Assembly (NCBI GenBank): GCA_030770425.1
Contig: JASJFT010000265.1
Location: forward strand, 1 to 56,544
Reading direction: 5' to 3'
DNA length: 56,544 bases
DNA from: Darksidea phi
Taxonomy: Eukaryota; Ascomycota; Dothideomycetes; Pleosporales; Lentitheciaceae
Part shown: positions 19,769 to 32,621 of the stretch, piece after piece
Layout: the number at the start of each line of letters is the position of its first letter
How positions within the stretch are numbered: the first letter of the stretch is position 1
Translations under genes and position numbers: made by a program
The notes under the pieces: model-generated
Told to the model about the DNA's origin: nothing
Database searches by the model: none
What the model saw: the letters and a program-made list of their open reading frames with translations, nothing else

Positions 19769-22378
19769 ATGGCGGTCAACAGGATACGGGGCGCGTTTGC
19801 GGTGCCGAGGAAGGGCGAGACTTTTGAGTTGAGGGCAGGCCTGGTGTAAGGACACCTCCGGACAGCCGCTTGAGCACCGAAGAAGCTAACCGTGGCCTTA
19901 GGTCTCAATATGCATACGAACGGTGAGCGCACCTCATTCTTCTGCTTCAATCAAATGATTGCATGCTGAGATTGACTTAGGAAAGAGGCCATCCAAAAGA
20001 CCATCATGTCCATGACGTTGGGCAAGGATGTGTCTGCGCTGTTCCCTGACGTGCTGAAAAATATTGCGACAGCGGATCTGGACCAGAAAAAATTGGTGTA
20101 TTTGTACCTCATGTAGGTTCTGAAATACCAAGATAAAGGACCCTGCTCACATCTTGTCAGGAACTACGCCAAATCACATCCCGACCTCTGTATTCTCGCA
20201 GTCAACACCTTTGTGCAAGACGCCGAAGATCCGAATCCGCTTATACGTGCCCTCGCTATACGGACAATGGGATGCATCCGGGTGGATAAAATGGTGGACT
20301 ATATGGAGGAACCACTAAGGAAGACACTACGTGACGAATCGCCCTACGTGCGGAAAACGGCGGCCCTTTGCGTAGCGAAACTTTTCTACTTGAATCCCTC
20401 AATGTGCGTAGAAAACGGCTTCATCGAACAGCTCCAGGAGATGGTCGGCGATCCCAATCCCATGGTGGTCGCAAACTCTGTCACCGCACTGGTGGAGATC
20501 CAAGAGGCGAGTCCCGGTTCTAAGACTTTTACCATCACCGCCGCGACCTTGAAGAAGATGCTAATGGCGCTCAACGAATGCACTGAGTGGGGACGAGTCA
20601 CCATATTGACTACTTTAGCAGACTACAAAGCGCAAGACGTCAAGGAAGCAGAACACATTTGTGAAAGAGTGTCTCCTCAGTTTCAGCACGTTAATCCCAG
20701 CGTTGTGCTGGCAGCTGTCAAGGTCGTCTTCCTGCACATGCGACATATTTCTCAAGAGTTAATGAAATCATACACAAAGAAAATGGCACCTCCACTAGGT
20801 ACAGCTGTTCTCATAGTTATTAAGGGTTTAGCTAATACTATATAGTCACCCTTGTGTCGTCACAGCCCGAAGTTCAGTACGTCGCTCTGAAGAACATAGA
20901 TTTGCTCTTGCAAAAAACACCCGACATCCTGAGCAAGGAGATGCGAGTCTTTTTCTGCAAGTACAACGACCCGCCCTACCTCAAACTGCAGAAGCTTGAG
21001 ATCATGGTGCGGATAGCGAATGACAAGAACGTGGATCAGCTGCTAGCGGAATTAAAGGAATACGCCATGGAAGTGGACATGGACTTCGTCCGACGCGCCG
21101 TCAAAGCCATTGGTCAGGTTGCTATCAAGATCGAAACCGCCAGTGAGAAATGTGTCAACACCCTGCTTGATTTGATCAACACAAAAGTAAACTACGTCGT
21201 CCAGGAAGCGGTCGTGGTAATCAAGGACATCTTCCGGAGATACCCGGGATACGAGGGCATCATACCGACGTTATGTCAGTGCATTGACGATCTAGATGAG
21301 CCTAATGCGCGAGCATCGCTCATCTGGATTGTGGGAGAATATGCGGAAAAGATCGATAACGCCGGGGAAATCATTACCGGCTTTGTTGACGCATTTGCAG
21401 AAGAGTTCACACAGGTATGCTCGAGAGGATCTGTTAATGGCGCAGCTGACCAGTTTTGCAGGTTCAACTACAAATTCTTACAGCTGTGGTCAAGCTCTTC
21501 CTGAAGAAGCCTGATCAGTCGCAAGGTTTGGTACAAAAGGTGCTCCAAGCTGCAACAGCAGAAAACGACAACCCGGATATTCGAGATCGAGCCTATGTCT
21601 ACTGGCGATTGCTGTCTAGCGATCCTCAAATCGCCAAAGTAAGTGCTCTCGGCGTGGGAAGATGAATTTATTGTTGACTTCTTCAGAACGTGGTACTCTC
21701 CGACAAACCTGCCATTACCACGACCATCCAATCTCTTCCTCCACAACTACTGGAACAACTTCTGAGCGAGTTATCTTCGCTTGCTTCAGTGTACCATAAA
21801 CCTCCGGAGGCGTTCCTGGGGCAAGGACGATTTGGGGCTGAAGCTATGCAAAAGGCCGCTATTGAGTATGTGTTGTTCTGCGCGACACGTGTACTCTATG
21901 CTAACGTAGATTCAGGGAGCAACAAGAAGAAGCACGAGAGAATCCAATTGCTGCGGCAGCAGCTGCGGCGGCGGCTGCTGGCGGCGACGCACCGGCACAG
22001 TCAAACATAGAGAACTTGTTAGACATCGACTTCGACGGCGCTGCGCCAGCATCATTACAGAAGGAACCCAGTTCCGGACAATCTGGACTGGAGGGTCTTG
22101 CGGGTACTCCACAGCGTGTAGCGTCGCCTACAACAGGAAATGCCGCGCCTGCTTCGACAATGGACGACTTATTAGGGCTATTCGGGGATGGGGGAGGTGG
22201 CGGCGGAGGAGGCGGAGGCGTCTCCAATGCGCCAATGACCAACGACGATATAATGAACGGATTCGCGGGTATGAATCTTTCGGGTAACAGCCAACCTCCT
22301 CCCCCAGCTCAGCAGCTGAGTGGGCAGACGCCGCAGCCGGCGTCGAAGAGCAACCAGGAGCTATTGGACCTGTTCTAG
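19769..22378 (+). CDS. AP-1 complex subunit beta (beta-adaptin)
   Basis: Large adaptin of the clathrin adaptor AP-1, which sorts cargo between trans-Golgi and endosomes. Eight exons: 19769-19845, 19902-19922, 19981-20112, 20161-20798, 20846-21414, 21462-21638, 21687-21865 and 21916-22378. They give 751 residues with every phase consistent; the second exon is only 21 nt. The trunk (about residues 10-580) is the helical adaptin_N solenoid: [45 protein letters not shown] and [13 protein letters not shown] are all typical. The hinge has an Ala run, a clathrin-box-like LLDID, a DDLLGLF motif, a Gly run and a C-terminal LLDLF. There is no appendage (ear) domain, as is usual for fungal AP-1 beta. 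The start ATG opens [16 protein letters not shown], the conserved N-terminus. The yeast counterpart is APL2. Confidence 0.96.
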
Positions 22379-22746
22379 ACATGTTTCGGGTCGGATGGCT
22401 TTTGGGTTGTACAGGCGAAAAGTGGTCAATAGCATTTGAAGGCGTCTGCAGGGTACGGTATGGTACCTGTACCAAGCGGTGTATAGAATGAAACAGACAA
22501 TATTACACAGTCGTAGATGAGAGACGCGTGCAATGATGGTTGAGATAGCCAGCCACAGGTGGCGGTGGGGTGCTTGGCACTGACGCAACAACTTGCAGTG
22601 GGCGTACTGTTTGGGCGAGCTTGCTCTCCTCGGATCTGCTGCCTTGCAGGCTTTCACTTGCCTGGTACGCGTGCGCGCCGCAAAGCTTATATAAATCCGT
22701 TTGGCCGCCCGCTCTTGTCCTAGCCACTGTGCGTCAACTTCTCACC
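22379..22746 (+). promoter_or_regulatory. Intergenic region between beta-adaptin and VID27 genes
   Basis: 368 bp containing the adaptin 3' flank and the VID27 promoter. A TATATAA-like sequence lies at about 22689-22694, roughly 55 bp before the VID27 start codon. It is a reasonable TATA candidate, but this is not decisive. Confidence 0.4.
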
Positions 22747-25279
22747 ATGTTTATGCTCCGCAACCGTATGTTTGTTGTGCCCCGCCCCCGCCATCCCACC
22801 TGCAAGACACTGACACCTATGCACAGTTAGCAAATTTGTCTTTGGCGACGGTTCCAAAGAGTCTATCGTGGAGATCCCCCAAGGCCAACTCTACCTCGTC
22901 CGTCCACGATCAGTCAAGGGCTACTCAGAGCTCATCTTCAAAGACGCCGCGGCCACTATCCGACGCACCGGCCAGGAATTCCAGTACCAGCTCGTCGTCC
23001 AACGGGCATACGAAGAGGGAGAGGAGGATCTACTTGCTGAAGAAGGCGACGAAGACATTGGTGCCGATACACTTGGAGGTGACAAGGACGAGAAGACGTT
23101 CCTGCTTGACGAGGGTCTACAGTTCAGGACAGATCTTCGATCGACAGGCGAAAAGATATTTGCGTGGCGCGACCTCAGCGGTGACGTTGGTGATCTCTGG
23201 GAGTTTGTTTGCGACGCGTCCGTCAAGCCCGAGACGGCTGTCTTGTTCGAGCGAGTTGCCCTGCAGTGCCAGTACGAGCGCAAGTTCCGCCGCAGCCACG
23301 ACAACGCGACAGACGAAGACCTCGAAGCCCTAGCCTACTTTGAAGAACCTATTCCCGACGCCAGCCCCGTCGCGAGTCCCACAGGCAAATCTCCTACCAT
23401 CCAAGCAGTACCCACCGCCGCCGAACTTTTCCCGAATACCACGCAGGAGAATATGGCGAAGAAGGCAGCAGGCAAGGGCCCGGTGCCAGCGAAGACAGAA
23501 GATCCCACCGCTGCTCCTCCAGCCGCTATGCAGCCTAACGCTCTTGGTACGTTGGCCGAAGTGGTTGCTGAGCTCCATCTGTTCGACTTCCCCTCAGGTA
23601 CCTTCATCCTGCAGGACGCCAAGGTAACCGCTACGGTAACTGAGATTGGTAACTGGGAGTACTGGCTACACATTGTTGGTGAGGACCGCGAGTGGCTAGG
23701 TCAGCCCATTATCGACGATGTCAATCCAGTCTTCAACTACGAATTCAAGTCCTTCATCTTCAACCACTATCTAGACGATGGCTCTGCCTACTCATGGCTT
23801 CTCCGGTTTTCTGAGCAAGAAGATCTAGAATACTTCCAGCAGGGTGTTATGCAAGCTCTATGGGAGCACTTGAACAAGGTGAAGTGGGGAAAGGCGAAGG
23901 ATACCGACCGTGAATATGTGATGGAAGCCTTCCAAGATCTCACAATGGAAGATGCACCCGATGTGGAGGAAGATGAAGAGGAAGAAGAGGAAGAGGGAGA
24001 CTTCGAAGATGCAGATGAAGGTCAGCGAAGCGAGCACTATGACGAAGACGAGTCAGAAGACGACCTCGAGACAGACATGCAGGACGAAGGAGTCAACTCG
24101 CAGCTTGCGGTTGGATACAAACATGACAGGTCCTTCGTCATTCGTGGCAACAAGATTGGCGTGTTCAAGCACACTCCAGATAATCAGCTGCAGTTTGCGA
24201 CTACCATCTCCAACGTCAAGACGCCAAAGGGCAAGGCCTTCAATCCCAACAAGGTCATGCTTCACCAAGAGGACCAGAACATGATATTGCAGAACCTGGA
24301 TAACCCCAACGCCCTTTATCGTATGGACTTGGAGACTGGTAAGGTGGTCGACGAGTGGAATGTGCATGACGATATCCCTGTTAAGGTGTTCGCGCCGGAG
24401 AACGTAAGTTGAGGGAAGTATCGTGACTGAGAGTAAATGCTAACACCCTCGCAGAAATTTGCCCAGATGAGTGGCGAGCAGACCTTCTTGGGACTGTCTG
24501 GGAATGCTCTGTTCCGTGTCGACCCTCGCCTATCAGGCAATAAGCTCGTTGACGACCAGTTCAAGCAATATGCCACGAAGAACGCCTTCTCCGCCGCAGC
24601 GACGACCGAGAAGGGCCATATTGCGGTCGCTTCGGAGAAGGGTGATATCCGGCTCTACGACCGCCTCGGTATCAATGCGAAGACACTTATTCCTGCTTTG
24701 GGCGATCCTATCATCGGTATGGACGTATCAGCAGATGGCCGATGGGTTCTCGCCACTACCCGAACATACCTCCTCCTCATCGACGCGCTACAAAAGGGCG
24801 GCAAGAACGACGGTAAACTCGGTTTTGAGAAAGCCTTCGCAAAGGACGAGAAACCGCAGCCTCGCCGTCTCGCCCTTACACCCGCCCATGTCGCTCAGTT
24901 CCAGCACGAAACTAAAGCACCCATCTCATTCACTCCCGCCCACTTCAACACTGGTGTTGATGACAAAGAATCTACCATCATCTCCGCTACAGGCCCCTTC
25001 ATCGTCACCTGGAGCTTGAAGAAGGTGCTCGCTAATCGCAAGGATCCATATAGCATCAAACGGTATGCTGAGGAGGTCAAGGCGGACAATTTCAAGTTTG
25101 GCTCTGATAAAAATCTAATTGTGGCGCTGCCGAACGAGGTTGACATGGTTGCTAAGAGGGCACTACAGAAGCCGACGCGCGAGAGTATCGCGACGCCGTC
25201 AAGGGTTGGGGCAGCGAGGAGGAGCGGAGCAAGGGGAAGTTATCTGGGCAGGAATGATATTGTGAATAGTCCATACTAG
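22747..25279 (+). CDS. VID27: Vacuolar import and degradation protein 27 (VID27)
   Basis: Three exons: 22747-22765, 22827-24403 and 24455-25279, giving 806 residues. The first exon encodes only six residues and a split codon; splicing yields MFMLRNLSKFVFGDGSKE, matching the conserved VID27 start. The N-terminal VID27 domain has LYLVRPRSVKGYSELIF. A PH-like domain (about residues 235-340) contains GNWEYWLHIVGEDREWLGQP and DDGSAYSWLLRF. A Glu/Asp-rich linker follows, and the C-terminal half is a beta-propeller with KTPKGKAFNPNKVMLHQED, EKGHIAVASEKGDIRLYDRLG and FIVTWSLKKVL. In yeast the protein is linked to vesicle-dependent delivery of gluconeogenic enzymes to the vacuole. The molecular activity is not established. 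Confidence 0.95.
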
Positions 25280-27232
25280 GGTGATGGGAGGGGTAGCTAG
25301 AGAGCGACAAAGGAAGATACAATTCTGCCTCCTTAGAACAGAGGCGTGGAGTTTGATATCGGCGTTTGGACAACCCCTTCGACAACTACGATCAGCCTAT
25401 AGGCTTTTCTTTTTTCGGATCTATGTGGGTACGAGGGTCTCTCTCATTTCTCTCATCTAATTCCCCTGGAACGATATGATGTGCTTCTTCTTTATTAGGT
25501 AGATACCAATTTCAATTTAAGGTGGCGATAAACCGGTTTTGGGAGTGTTTCTATTGATGTTTTTTCTATCTAAAAGTGTGAGAGGAAGGTATGGGTGTTA
25601 TCTGTAGCGTTGGGGGTTAGAAAACTTAAAGAGTATGGAGGAGGATGGGAGGTGTCGTACCGGAAGATGAGTTTTATGAGTCTGTGAAATTAGAGTCGAA
25701 GATGTTAGACATGGAGAATCTGAGGTGTTAATTACTCATTGTGTTACTTGGGAAGAGCAGCGCAGAGAATCTTGAAGCCCTGCAGCTTTGTATATACTAA
25801 GTCTTGCATATTTGTTAGAGGTTATGTTAATCCAGTAGTGCAAGCGGAAGCTAATAGATGGGTAATACTTTGTTTTTGCTCGCTAAGGCTTGATTGGACA
25901 GTCAACATACTTTTACTTCTTACTTCTTAGGATCATTTTTATGGATGTTCTTTGTTAGGCAGTGTGACCTCCATATTGGGACATATACAGAAAATTCTTA
26001 TAACGGAAAAGGCGCATGCAGCATTGCGTATCCAGTCGCGGACAAGCAATGACTTGAGTTCCAAGGCTCGATATACGGCTGGCCAGAGAGGGAGTTCACC
26101 TACTATAATAAAAACGAACATAGTCCCGGGCACCGACGAGTACCGAGACTAGAAAAGAGGCTCCCGAAGCGGGCTTACAAAGCCCATAGATCTATTTCCT
26201 TGTACATTCTATTCGCGACCAAGAGATATAGCGTCTAGCAAGAGACTTCACGAACATAGGACGGAACATAAATCAGCAACGCATCGCTACTGAACGGCAC
26301 GAAAATGCAAATGGCAGCACTAGGCAAGGGCATTTACATTATCGGATAAGTTTTATACTTGGTCCGTAACCGATGTACGTTACTGATGACCATCTCGTAC
26401 ACACGCTGCTTGGACAAACGCGTTTAAATCTAGTGTGCCTCAACAGCATCGATTTAATCAGAACATGGGATAGGACTACGAATCCTGATATTACTAAAAG
26501 ATTCATCAACTTCATGCTCGCCAACATCACCATCCTCGATCTCTGAACCTCTGGTCCGGCCCAGTTACAATTGTAGTAGGGCTTCGCATATTGCACCAGA
26601 ACGGAGTCAAGGCCACAGATAGCGGTGTTCTGTAGCTCTTGCTAACAACTACGGGAGTCAGGAAAGTGAATAGAGCAATTGCTACGGGCTATTTGGGTAG
26701 GAGGAACAAGGCACCGAAGGAGCCGGTGGACATATAGGTCAGATTCGGCGAGCTTGCTGGCAAGAGTGAAGAGCATATTACCAAAGTTGGACTCGGGACC
26801 GTGCATGAGACGACCTCGCTGTGCGAAGAAGGATTGTCTATGATCGGGTAGCAACAGATTGACATCAAAACATATCAAGTTTCCCACTATTGGTCCTTGA
26901 GAGAGTGTATAAAAGCAGGTTGGGTTTAGGGTAGGAGAGATTTGGGAAGATAGGATTGTGATAGTATAATGGCATGGATGCTATCTACTAGACTGATAAA
27001 ACGATCTCCTCGTAAAAAGTTAACTTTACAACCTTATGAAAAATCACAAGACTACAAAGAATGTCCCAATGTTTTCTTGCTCAATTTCTATAGTCCATCG
27101 CACTGAAGATCTACATTAGTATCTTTTGCTGCTTGTCTAAAACGTTTGCTCTAGTATAAGATGGACTACATCAATATATATGTGAATAGGGTTTATTCTT
27201 AGTCATTACTATCTCAAATGTCAAAGAAATGC
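25280..27232. other. Intergenic stretch, possibly one decayed frame
   Basis: The first part is AT-rich 3' flank of VID27. On the minus strand, 26887-26339 is open apart from a single TAG (at about 26642) and reads protein-like around NLLLPDHRQSFFAQRGRL and VQYAKPYYNCNWAGPEVQ. I do not recognise it. It could be a relic exon or chance. No other feature is supported. Confidence 0.3.
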
Positions 27233-27294
27233 CACTGGAGGCGCCATACAGCAAAAAGGGCGGCACTGGAGGCGCCATACAGCAAAAAGGGCGG
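27233..27294 (+). repeat. 31-bp perfect tandem duplication
   Basis: Two adjacent identical 31-bp units, 27233-27263 and 27264-27294, each starting CACTGGAGGCGCCATACAGC. They lie about 230 bp upstream of the SDR start codon. Confidence 0.95.
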
Positions 27295-27523
27295 CGCTGA
27301 AGGGCGGAGTTGGCGCGCCGCCCTCTTCTCCCAGCTGAAACTGGGGCCTCTCTGCCGACTTGGGTTTAAGCTCCGTAATCACGGTAAACAATGGTGCACC
27401 CGAATACATCCGGCAACAGCTTAGATGATCTAATCCTTAAGCCTTAAAAGGGGTGCTCTTCCGCGTGCTGCAAGTCAAGGCGCCCTCCCCATCTCGTCAC
27501 ACGTCTGCTCAAACTTCGATGAG

Positions 27524-28417
27524 ATGACGGACCGTCTGGTAATCATTGTCACCGGCTCGAATCGGGGTATCGGAAGAGGCATCGTCCAACTTCTCGCAAC
27601 ACAACAACATGAGCGGCCGCTGACGATATATGCAACTTCACGTTCCGGCGCTGATACAAACATCCAGTACTCCTCGCCGAATGAGATCCGGTACAGCAAG
27701 CTCGATATTACCGATCGTTCATCTATTCAGTCGTTCTTCCAATCAGCTCTCAGGGAGCATTCCGCAATCGACATTCTCATCAACAACGCCGCAGTATCCA
27801 ACGACTATCGCGAGACACCGGAATTCGCTGCTCAAACCGTTCGGAACAACTATGGGGGTACAAAGGACATGTGCGAAGCATTTCTGTCAGAAGACAACAT
27901 GTCTCGTAAACCCGGGTCGCGCATTGTCAATGTATCCAGCGGATACAACCAGTTAAGCAACTATGGGTCAGACTTGCAAGACCGGTTCCGCAGAGTCACG
28001 TCGATCTCCGACGTCGATGCACTGGCGGAATCTTACCTGGACGCCGTTAACCGCGGCCAAGATGCGCAGCAGCAAGATGGATGGGGCCCAGGAGCCCGCA
28101 GTTATAAAGTCAGCAAAGCACTTATCAATGCTATGACTATCGTGCTCGCGCAGCAAAACCCAGATATTTTGGTAAACTGCTGTTGCCCAGGGTGGGTGGA
28201 TACGGATATGGGGAATCAGGCGAAGGGCAGTCCGCCGAAGACGCTGGAAGAGGGTGCGCGCATTCCAGTTCGATTGGCGATCGGCGACTTGGGTCCTAAA
28301 GGGGATGAGGAGGGGGGTTTGGGGAAAGAGTCGGAGAGAGTCAGCGGGAAGTTTTTTGAGAATGATAGCATAATGGATAGAGGATGGGGCAAGGCGAAGT
28401 TGTGGTTGGAGCTATAG
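27524..28417 (+). CDS. Short-chain dehydrogenase/reductase, carbonyl-reductase-like
   Basis: Intronless, 297 residues. A classical SDR fold is visible: the cofactor-binding TGSNRGIG (residues 10-17), LDITD (60-64), the structural NNAA (87-90), the catalytic Ser in VSSG (136-140), and the YxxxK pair in YKVSK (194-198), followed by CCPGWVDTDM. The long spacing between Ser and Tyr, with an insert carrying DGWGPGARSY, and the late SGKFF segment resemble monomeric carbonyl reductases (CBR1-like), which reduce carbonyl compounds with NADPH. The substrate cannot be told. The stretch from GDLGPKGDEEGGLGKESERV is a Gly/Glu-rich insertion near the C-terminus. It has its own promoter and no obvious functional neighbours. 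Confidence 0.9.
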   Translation: MTDRLVIIVTGSNRGIGRGIVQLLATQQHERPLTIYATSRSGADTNIQYSSPNEIRYSKLDITDRSSIQSFFQSALREHSAIDILINNAAVSNDYRETPEFAAQTVRNNYGGTKDMCEAFLSEDNMSRKPGSRIVNVSSGYNQLSNYGSDLQDRFRRVTSISDVDALAESYLDAVNRGQDAQQQDGWGPGARSYKVSKALINAMTIVLAQQNPDILVNCCCPGWVDTDMGNQAKGSPPKTLEEGARIPVRLAIGDLGPKGDEEGGLGKESERVSGKFFENDSIMDRGWGKAKLWLEL

Positions 28418-29040
28418 TGCGAAATGCGAATTGCTGACCGCGTTGATTAATAGGTAGCTGAGAAAGTGTTGTATGTCCCCTGAGGGCGTGGGTCAGTAGA
28501 GGGAGAGTCTTCAAAGAATCGTTTTGCATTTAGAAGTCTCCAATCTTGATCTCCGTGGCGCGTCCGATTGAAATGCCGGTTATCACCGTTGCGATAGTAT
28601 CGATCGGGTGCGAAGTCTACAAAGCCAATCTAAAGGGGCGTTTGTGCATAAAGTCTCAAACTAGAGGCAACGTTCTCTTGTAAATTCGATACAGATGTTG
28701 TAAGGAACGTGTTGCTCGAGCTCTACTTGCCCCAGTTTGAGTAGCACGGATAGAGACTGGGAAAAGAATATGAGGCGATGCCATAACCATCTGAATCTTA
28801 AGGTTATGTACAATAAGGTTTCGTGGTAGCTGATGCGTTAGACTAGTATGATCATTGGTCACAACGATCATTGGTCACAAGGGTAACACAAGGCTGGCGG
28901 AGTGGCTCAGTCCCACTTGCACTTTCAGCTCATCAGGCAGCAACATAATTGCTCTTCACACTCTTCACACTCCTTACATCGACGTTACAGCTCGCGCAAG
29001 TTCTTCGCTACCGCAATCTACATATTCTCCTCTACACTCC
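28418..29040. other. Intergenic region between SDR and HET genes
   Basis: 623 bp with no supported gene. It contains a 15-bp direct repeat (GATCATTGGTCACAA at 28850-28864 and 28866-28880). A pyrimidine-rich leader follows immediately before the HET gene start. Confidence 0.5.
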
Positions 29041-31061
29041 ATGGATACCAAACGCGCGGCTGCCACAGCCACTGCTGCGAGCCCTCACGAAGGAAAAGTC
29101 ACCGAGTCTCAACGTGAACGGCCCAAATCTGGACAAATGGAGAAGCTATGCAAAACCTGCGACGAGTTTGCGAAATGGTTTTCCTGCACTCCTCATAAAG
29201 CCGGAAAACATTTCACTCACAAGAATCTTTCCGGGGTTTGCACGTCCGCTTCCAACTGCTCCCTCTGTCATATGATCTACACAGAGGTCAGTTCGCAAGA
29301 GATGTTGAGCATTCAGGCACTCAATCCTCCCCTCTTAATAGGATATCCTACGAATGAAAGTTTTTTGGATACTGACGGATCTGTCGCATATATATCGATT
29401 TGGAAGGGATCCTTTATTCAATTCCTCGTTCGGCTGGTCGTGTTTACGGATAAAGGTAACTTTGGCCATCTTTAAGTCAACCACGCACTAACGAGATTCA
29501 ATTTGTTGCAGCATGCGGCATTGAGGATATTAGCTGCTCTCCTCTTCGCTCTACCAAGCCATGCCTGCAGACCTTTGATCTCATTAAATCGTGGCTTCAG
29601 AGCTGCGTGCATCATCACAATGAGTGCAAAATAACAATGGGAAACCAGCTAATCGACGAAACACGGATGGCCATTCTACCCAAACGAGTCCTCGATGTTG
29701 GCAAAATAAGTGAGCAGTATGTTCGCCTAGTTGAGCCATCGCATGAATGCGGTCATTACTGTGCTCTCAGTCACTGCTGGGGATCCGAGAAACCACTAAT
29801 GACTACGGCTGCTACTCTAAGCAGTCACCTTACTGGCATTAGTCTACAGCAACTCCCCAAGACCTTTCGCGAGGCTGTTGAAATCACGAGAGGGATTGGC
29901 ATACGTTATCTGTGGATTGATTCTCTATGTATTCTTCAAGGCGACAAGCAAGATTGGCATGAGCAAGCAGAACACATGGGAATGCTTTATGCTCGCGCTT
30001 ATCTGACCATCGCTGCTTCAGGCGCTGAGAATTCAACTGAAGGATGCTTCATGTGTACGGACATCCAGGTGTCTACAGTGCAATTACCGTTCTACAATAG
30101 CGAAGGGGGGGCTACTGGTTATTTTTGCCTGTCTTCGTCCGAGAAATATGCACCTGACTCGTGGGTCGGTGATCCATATTTTGGACCTTTGAGGAAAAGG
30201 GCCTGGGCACTACAAGAATGGATTCTTTCGCGGCGAATGCTGCATTGCACAAAAGCTGGTTTAATTTGGCAATGCAAGCAAATTTGTCTCGACGAAAGAA
30301 ATGTTGAGAAATGGACGGGAAGAAGAGATGCAACTTGGGATAGGATGATATCTACTTATACTGAAAGTATGTTAACAGATCCCACCGATCGGTTGATCGC
30401 ACTTAGGGGAATGATCAACGCTATCCAACAGACCAGACCCGATCAAAATCATTTCGGGATATGGTCCAGTGATATGCCGGCGAGTCTTCTTTGGTCTGTT
30501 AGCCGCGAGAATGAAGACGGCATGAAAGGTATGAAGAAGGTGCCATCTTGGAGTTGGGCAGCGAAAGATGGAGTGAAGAGAATTTGGTCAAGCGAGGTCT
30601 GGAAACGTCTGAGCATAGGTACCGCTTGGATACAAAATGACATTACTGGCGTCATCGGTTTTGTCGATCGTGACGCTAGTGTCATGGCTTTAGAGGGGCA
30701 TCTATTTCCTTGTTACACGGCAAGACAAATGAATGTGTATGGGGACTTGCCTCTCAGTAGCTCGCCCGAATTCTTTCTAAGTTATCGGAGCGGTGCTAAG
30801 TGGAGCTATCCAATACGTCTGAAGGATGGCAGCTTAGATTCGGTTGTCATAGGGATAGCGGCAATGGATAAAGACTATGGGGTCCAAGAGGAGGAAGGGC
30901 AGCAAGGTGACTACTCCACCGAAATACTCTGTGCGTACATGGTAGCAGGTGAAAGAATAAAGGAGGATCCGTACCTTCTGGAGAGTTGTAGACCCAATTT
31001 CAGTTGTAGTAAGGCCTCTACCCGCTACATCATCGAAGAGAGTTACGAAAGTCTTGGCTAA
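29041..31061 (+). CDS. Heterokaryon-incompatibility (HET) domain protein
   Basis: Two exons, 29041-29455 and 29512-31061, give 654 residues. The 56-bp intron has GTAACT, CACTAAC and TTGCAG signals. An N-terminal Cys-rich stretch (LCKTCDEFAKWFSC, SNCSLCHMIY) is common in this HET subgroup. The HET domain starts at about residue 222 with YCALSHCWG and runs through FREAVEITRGIGIRYLWIDS, LCILQ, MLYARAYLTIAASG and, just after it, RAWALQEWILSRRMLHC. HET domains are TIR-like effectors of self/non-self recognition that can trigger cell death in fused hyphae. Most family members have no tested role, so an incompatibility function here is inference. After the TAA the frame continues open for about 27 codons, so a slightly longer ancestral C-terminus is possible. 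Confidence 0.92.
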
Positions 31062-32621
31062 TCTGTCAATAGGGAAGGAAAATTGTGGTGGTATAAATTT
31101 ATGCGAGATGGTAAGTCGAAAAGCCTCCCTGCTTCGCGGTGCATCTATTGACAGAAGCCAAGTGCAAAGCGTTCAGTACTCCCAAGAACAAAACCTTCTA
31201 CTGGGTTTTGATACTACAACCTATCAGCCAAGGAAGTGACCACTTCAGAAGGATGGGAATGGGAATTGTATGGAACGAGCCTTCAGGTTCCATGCAAAAA
31301 TACTACATAGAATGATTGTCGGAACGTCGGTTTGTAAAGCCATCGCAAATTTTTTGAGCACAATATGCAATGAAAAGATTGGACCGGTGTACAATCTATA
31401 AGCTCCCGAATTCGCAGGTGTAAACTGCCTTAGAACAGGTGCCCCGCTAGGTACCTTGAAGATCGAAAAGCCGCACCTTATTGTTTACAACGACGGATGC
31501 GGACGCTCCTTTCGGTGGGCATTAGTGACTTGCACCACTATCTTAGGGGCTGAATCATTGGAATGTAAAATGGCTTTTGGGCACCCGAGAGCAGCACACT
31601 AGGAACAAGCTGCTAGAACGAATTTGCAACAGCTTTCATGATGACGGTTTGCTCGCTCTCAGTCATAGCATCTACGCAAAGGAGCTACTTGTATAGGGCA
31701 AGCAGCTTCTCCAACAGGCGAAATTTGTCATCCGGGCAGGACCTCATTTCGGCTCATTTTCATAGGTTCTGCCGCGTCTATCATATCATGATTTAAGGCT
31801 ATAGATATTTGGGCCGACTAATTCTGTTCGCCGACTATGTGCCTTTTAGATACCCGAGAGATACGGAGCGCAAACCGAGGACTCGGCTTAAGGACGTGGG
31901 TGGGCCTTGGCTATGCATCTCAGCGTGGAGGTGTGGAGCGAGAAATGCGGAAGGTGCCGCCGAAGTGGGGTCATTTCGTCGACCACGAGAGACGACATCG
32001 CCTCGCAACAACGAAGCCATTCGATGCGGCTCTAGAAACACCATAGAAAACAATCAAGCTGTTGGTGTGGGGTGACGGCCCGTCGCGCATAACGTGCATG
32101 GAAACGAAGTAACGATATCTAAAGGCAACGACTACGCCTATCTACAATTTTTGATTCTCGCGGGGGGTATCTCGGAAGTCTAAGGTATCATGCTCGTATC
32201 AAAAACTGATTGTGCGACTTGCGCGTGTGCCACCCGATATTTGTGATTCCCTTGCTCTATGGATGCAGGCGGATGCAGGATTAGAAAAAGCAAATGTAAA
32301 AGACGCCTATAAATCCGAAAGGAGTAAACCGAGAGCAGTGAAAAGAAATTCGTGTGGAGGGATCGGTGCATAATAGGATGCCGTGATACCCGCCCGCATG
32401 TGGCTGCCATCCGTTCTTCTGATTGCGGCGCTTAGTTCTTGATGGTGGCTCATGCGGAATCCGTGGATGAAGGTGATTCGTGAAAACGTCACAAAAAGAC
32501 GAGATGCAGATGCATATAAGAGGATGCCGGTGCGATGCCGAAATGCAGGTGTGAGGCTTTGCTGTGCGTTGTCGATTGCTGCGATGGGAGTGTGTATGCT
32601 GTACGTGGCAGTCTAAGCTCA
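31062..32621. other. Intergenic stretch without a supported gene
   Basis: 1.56 kb between the convergent HET and permease genes. Only short frames occur (for example 31809-32075 plus and 32281-32625 minus), without motifs. I see no repeats or RNA genes. Confidence 0.5.
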
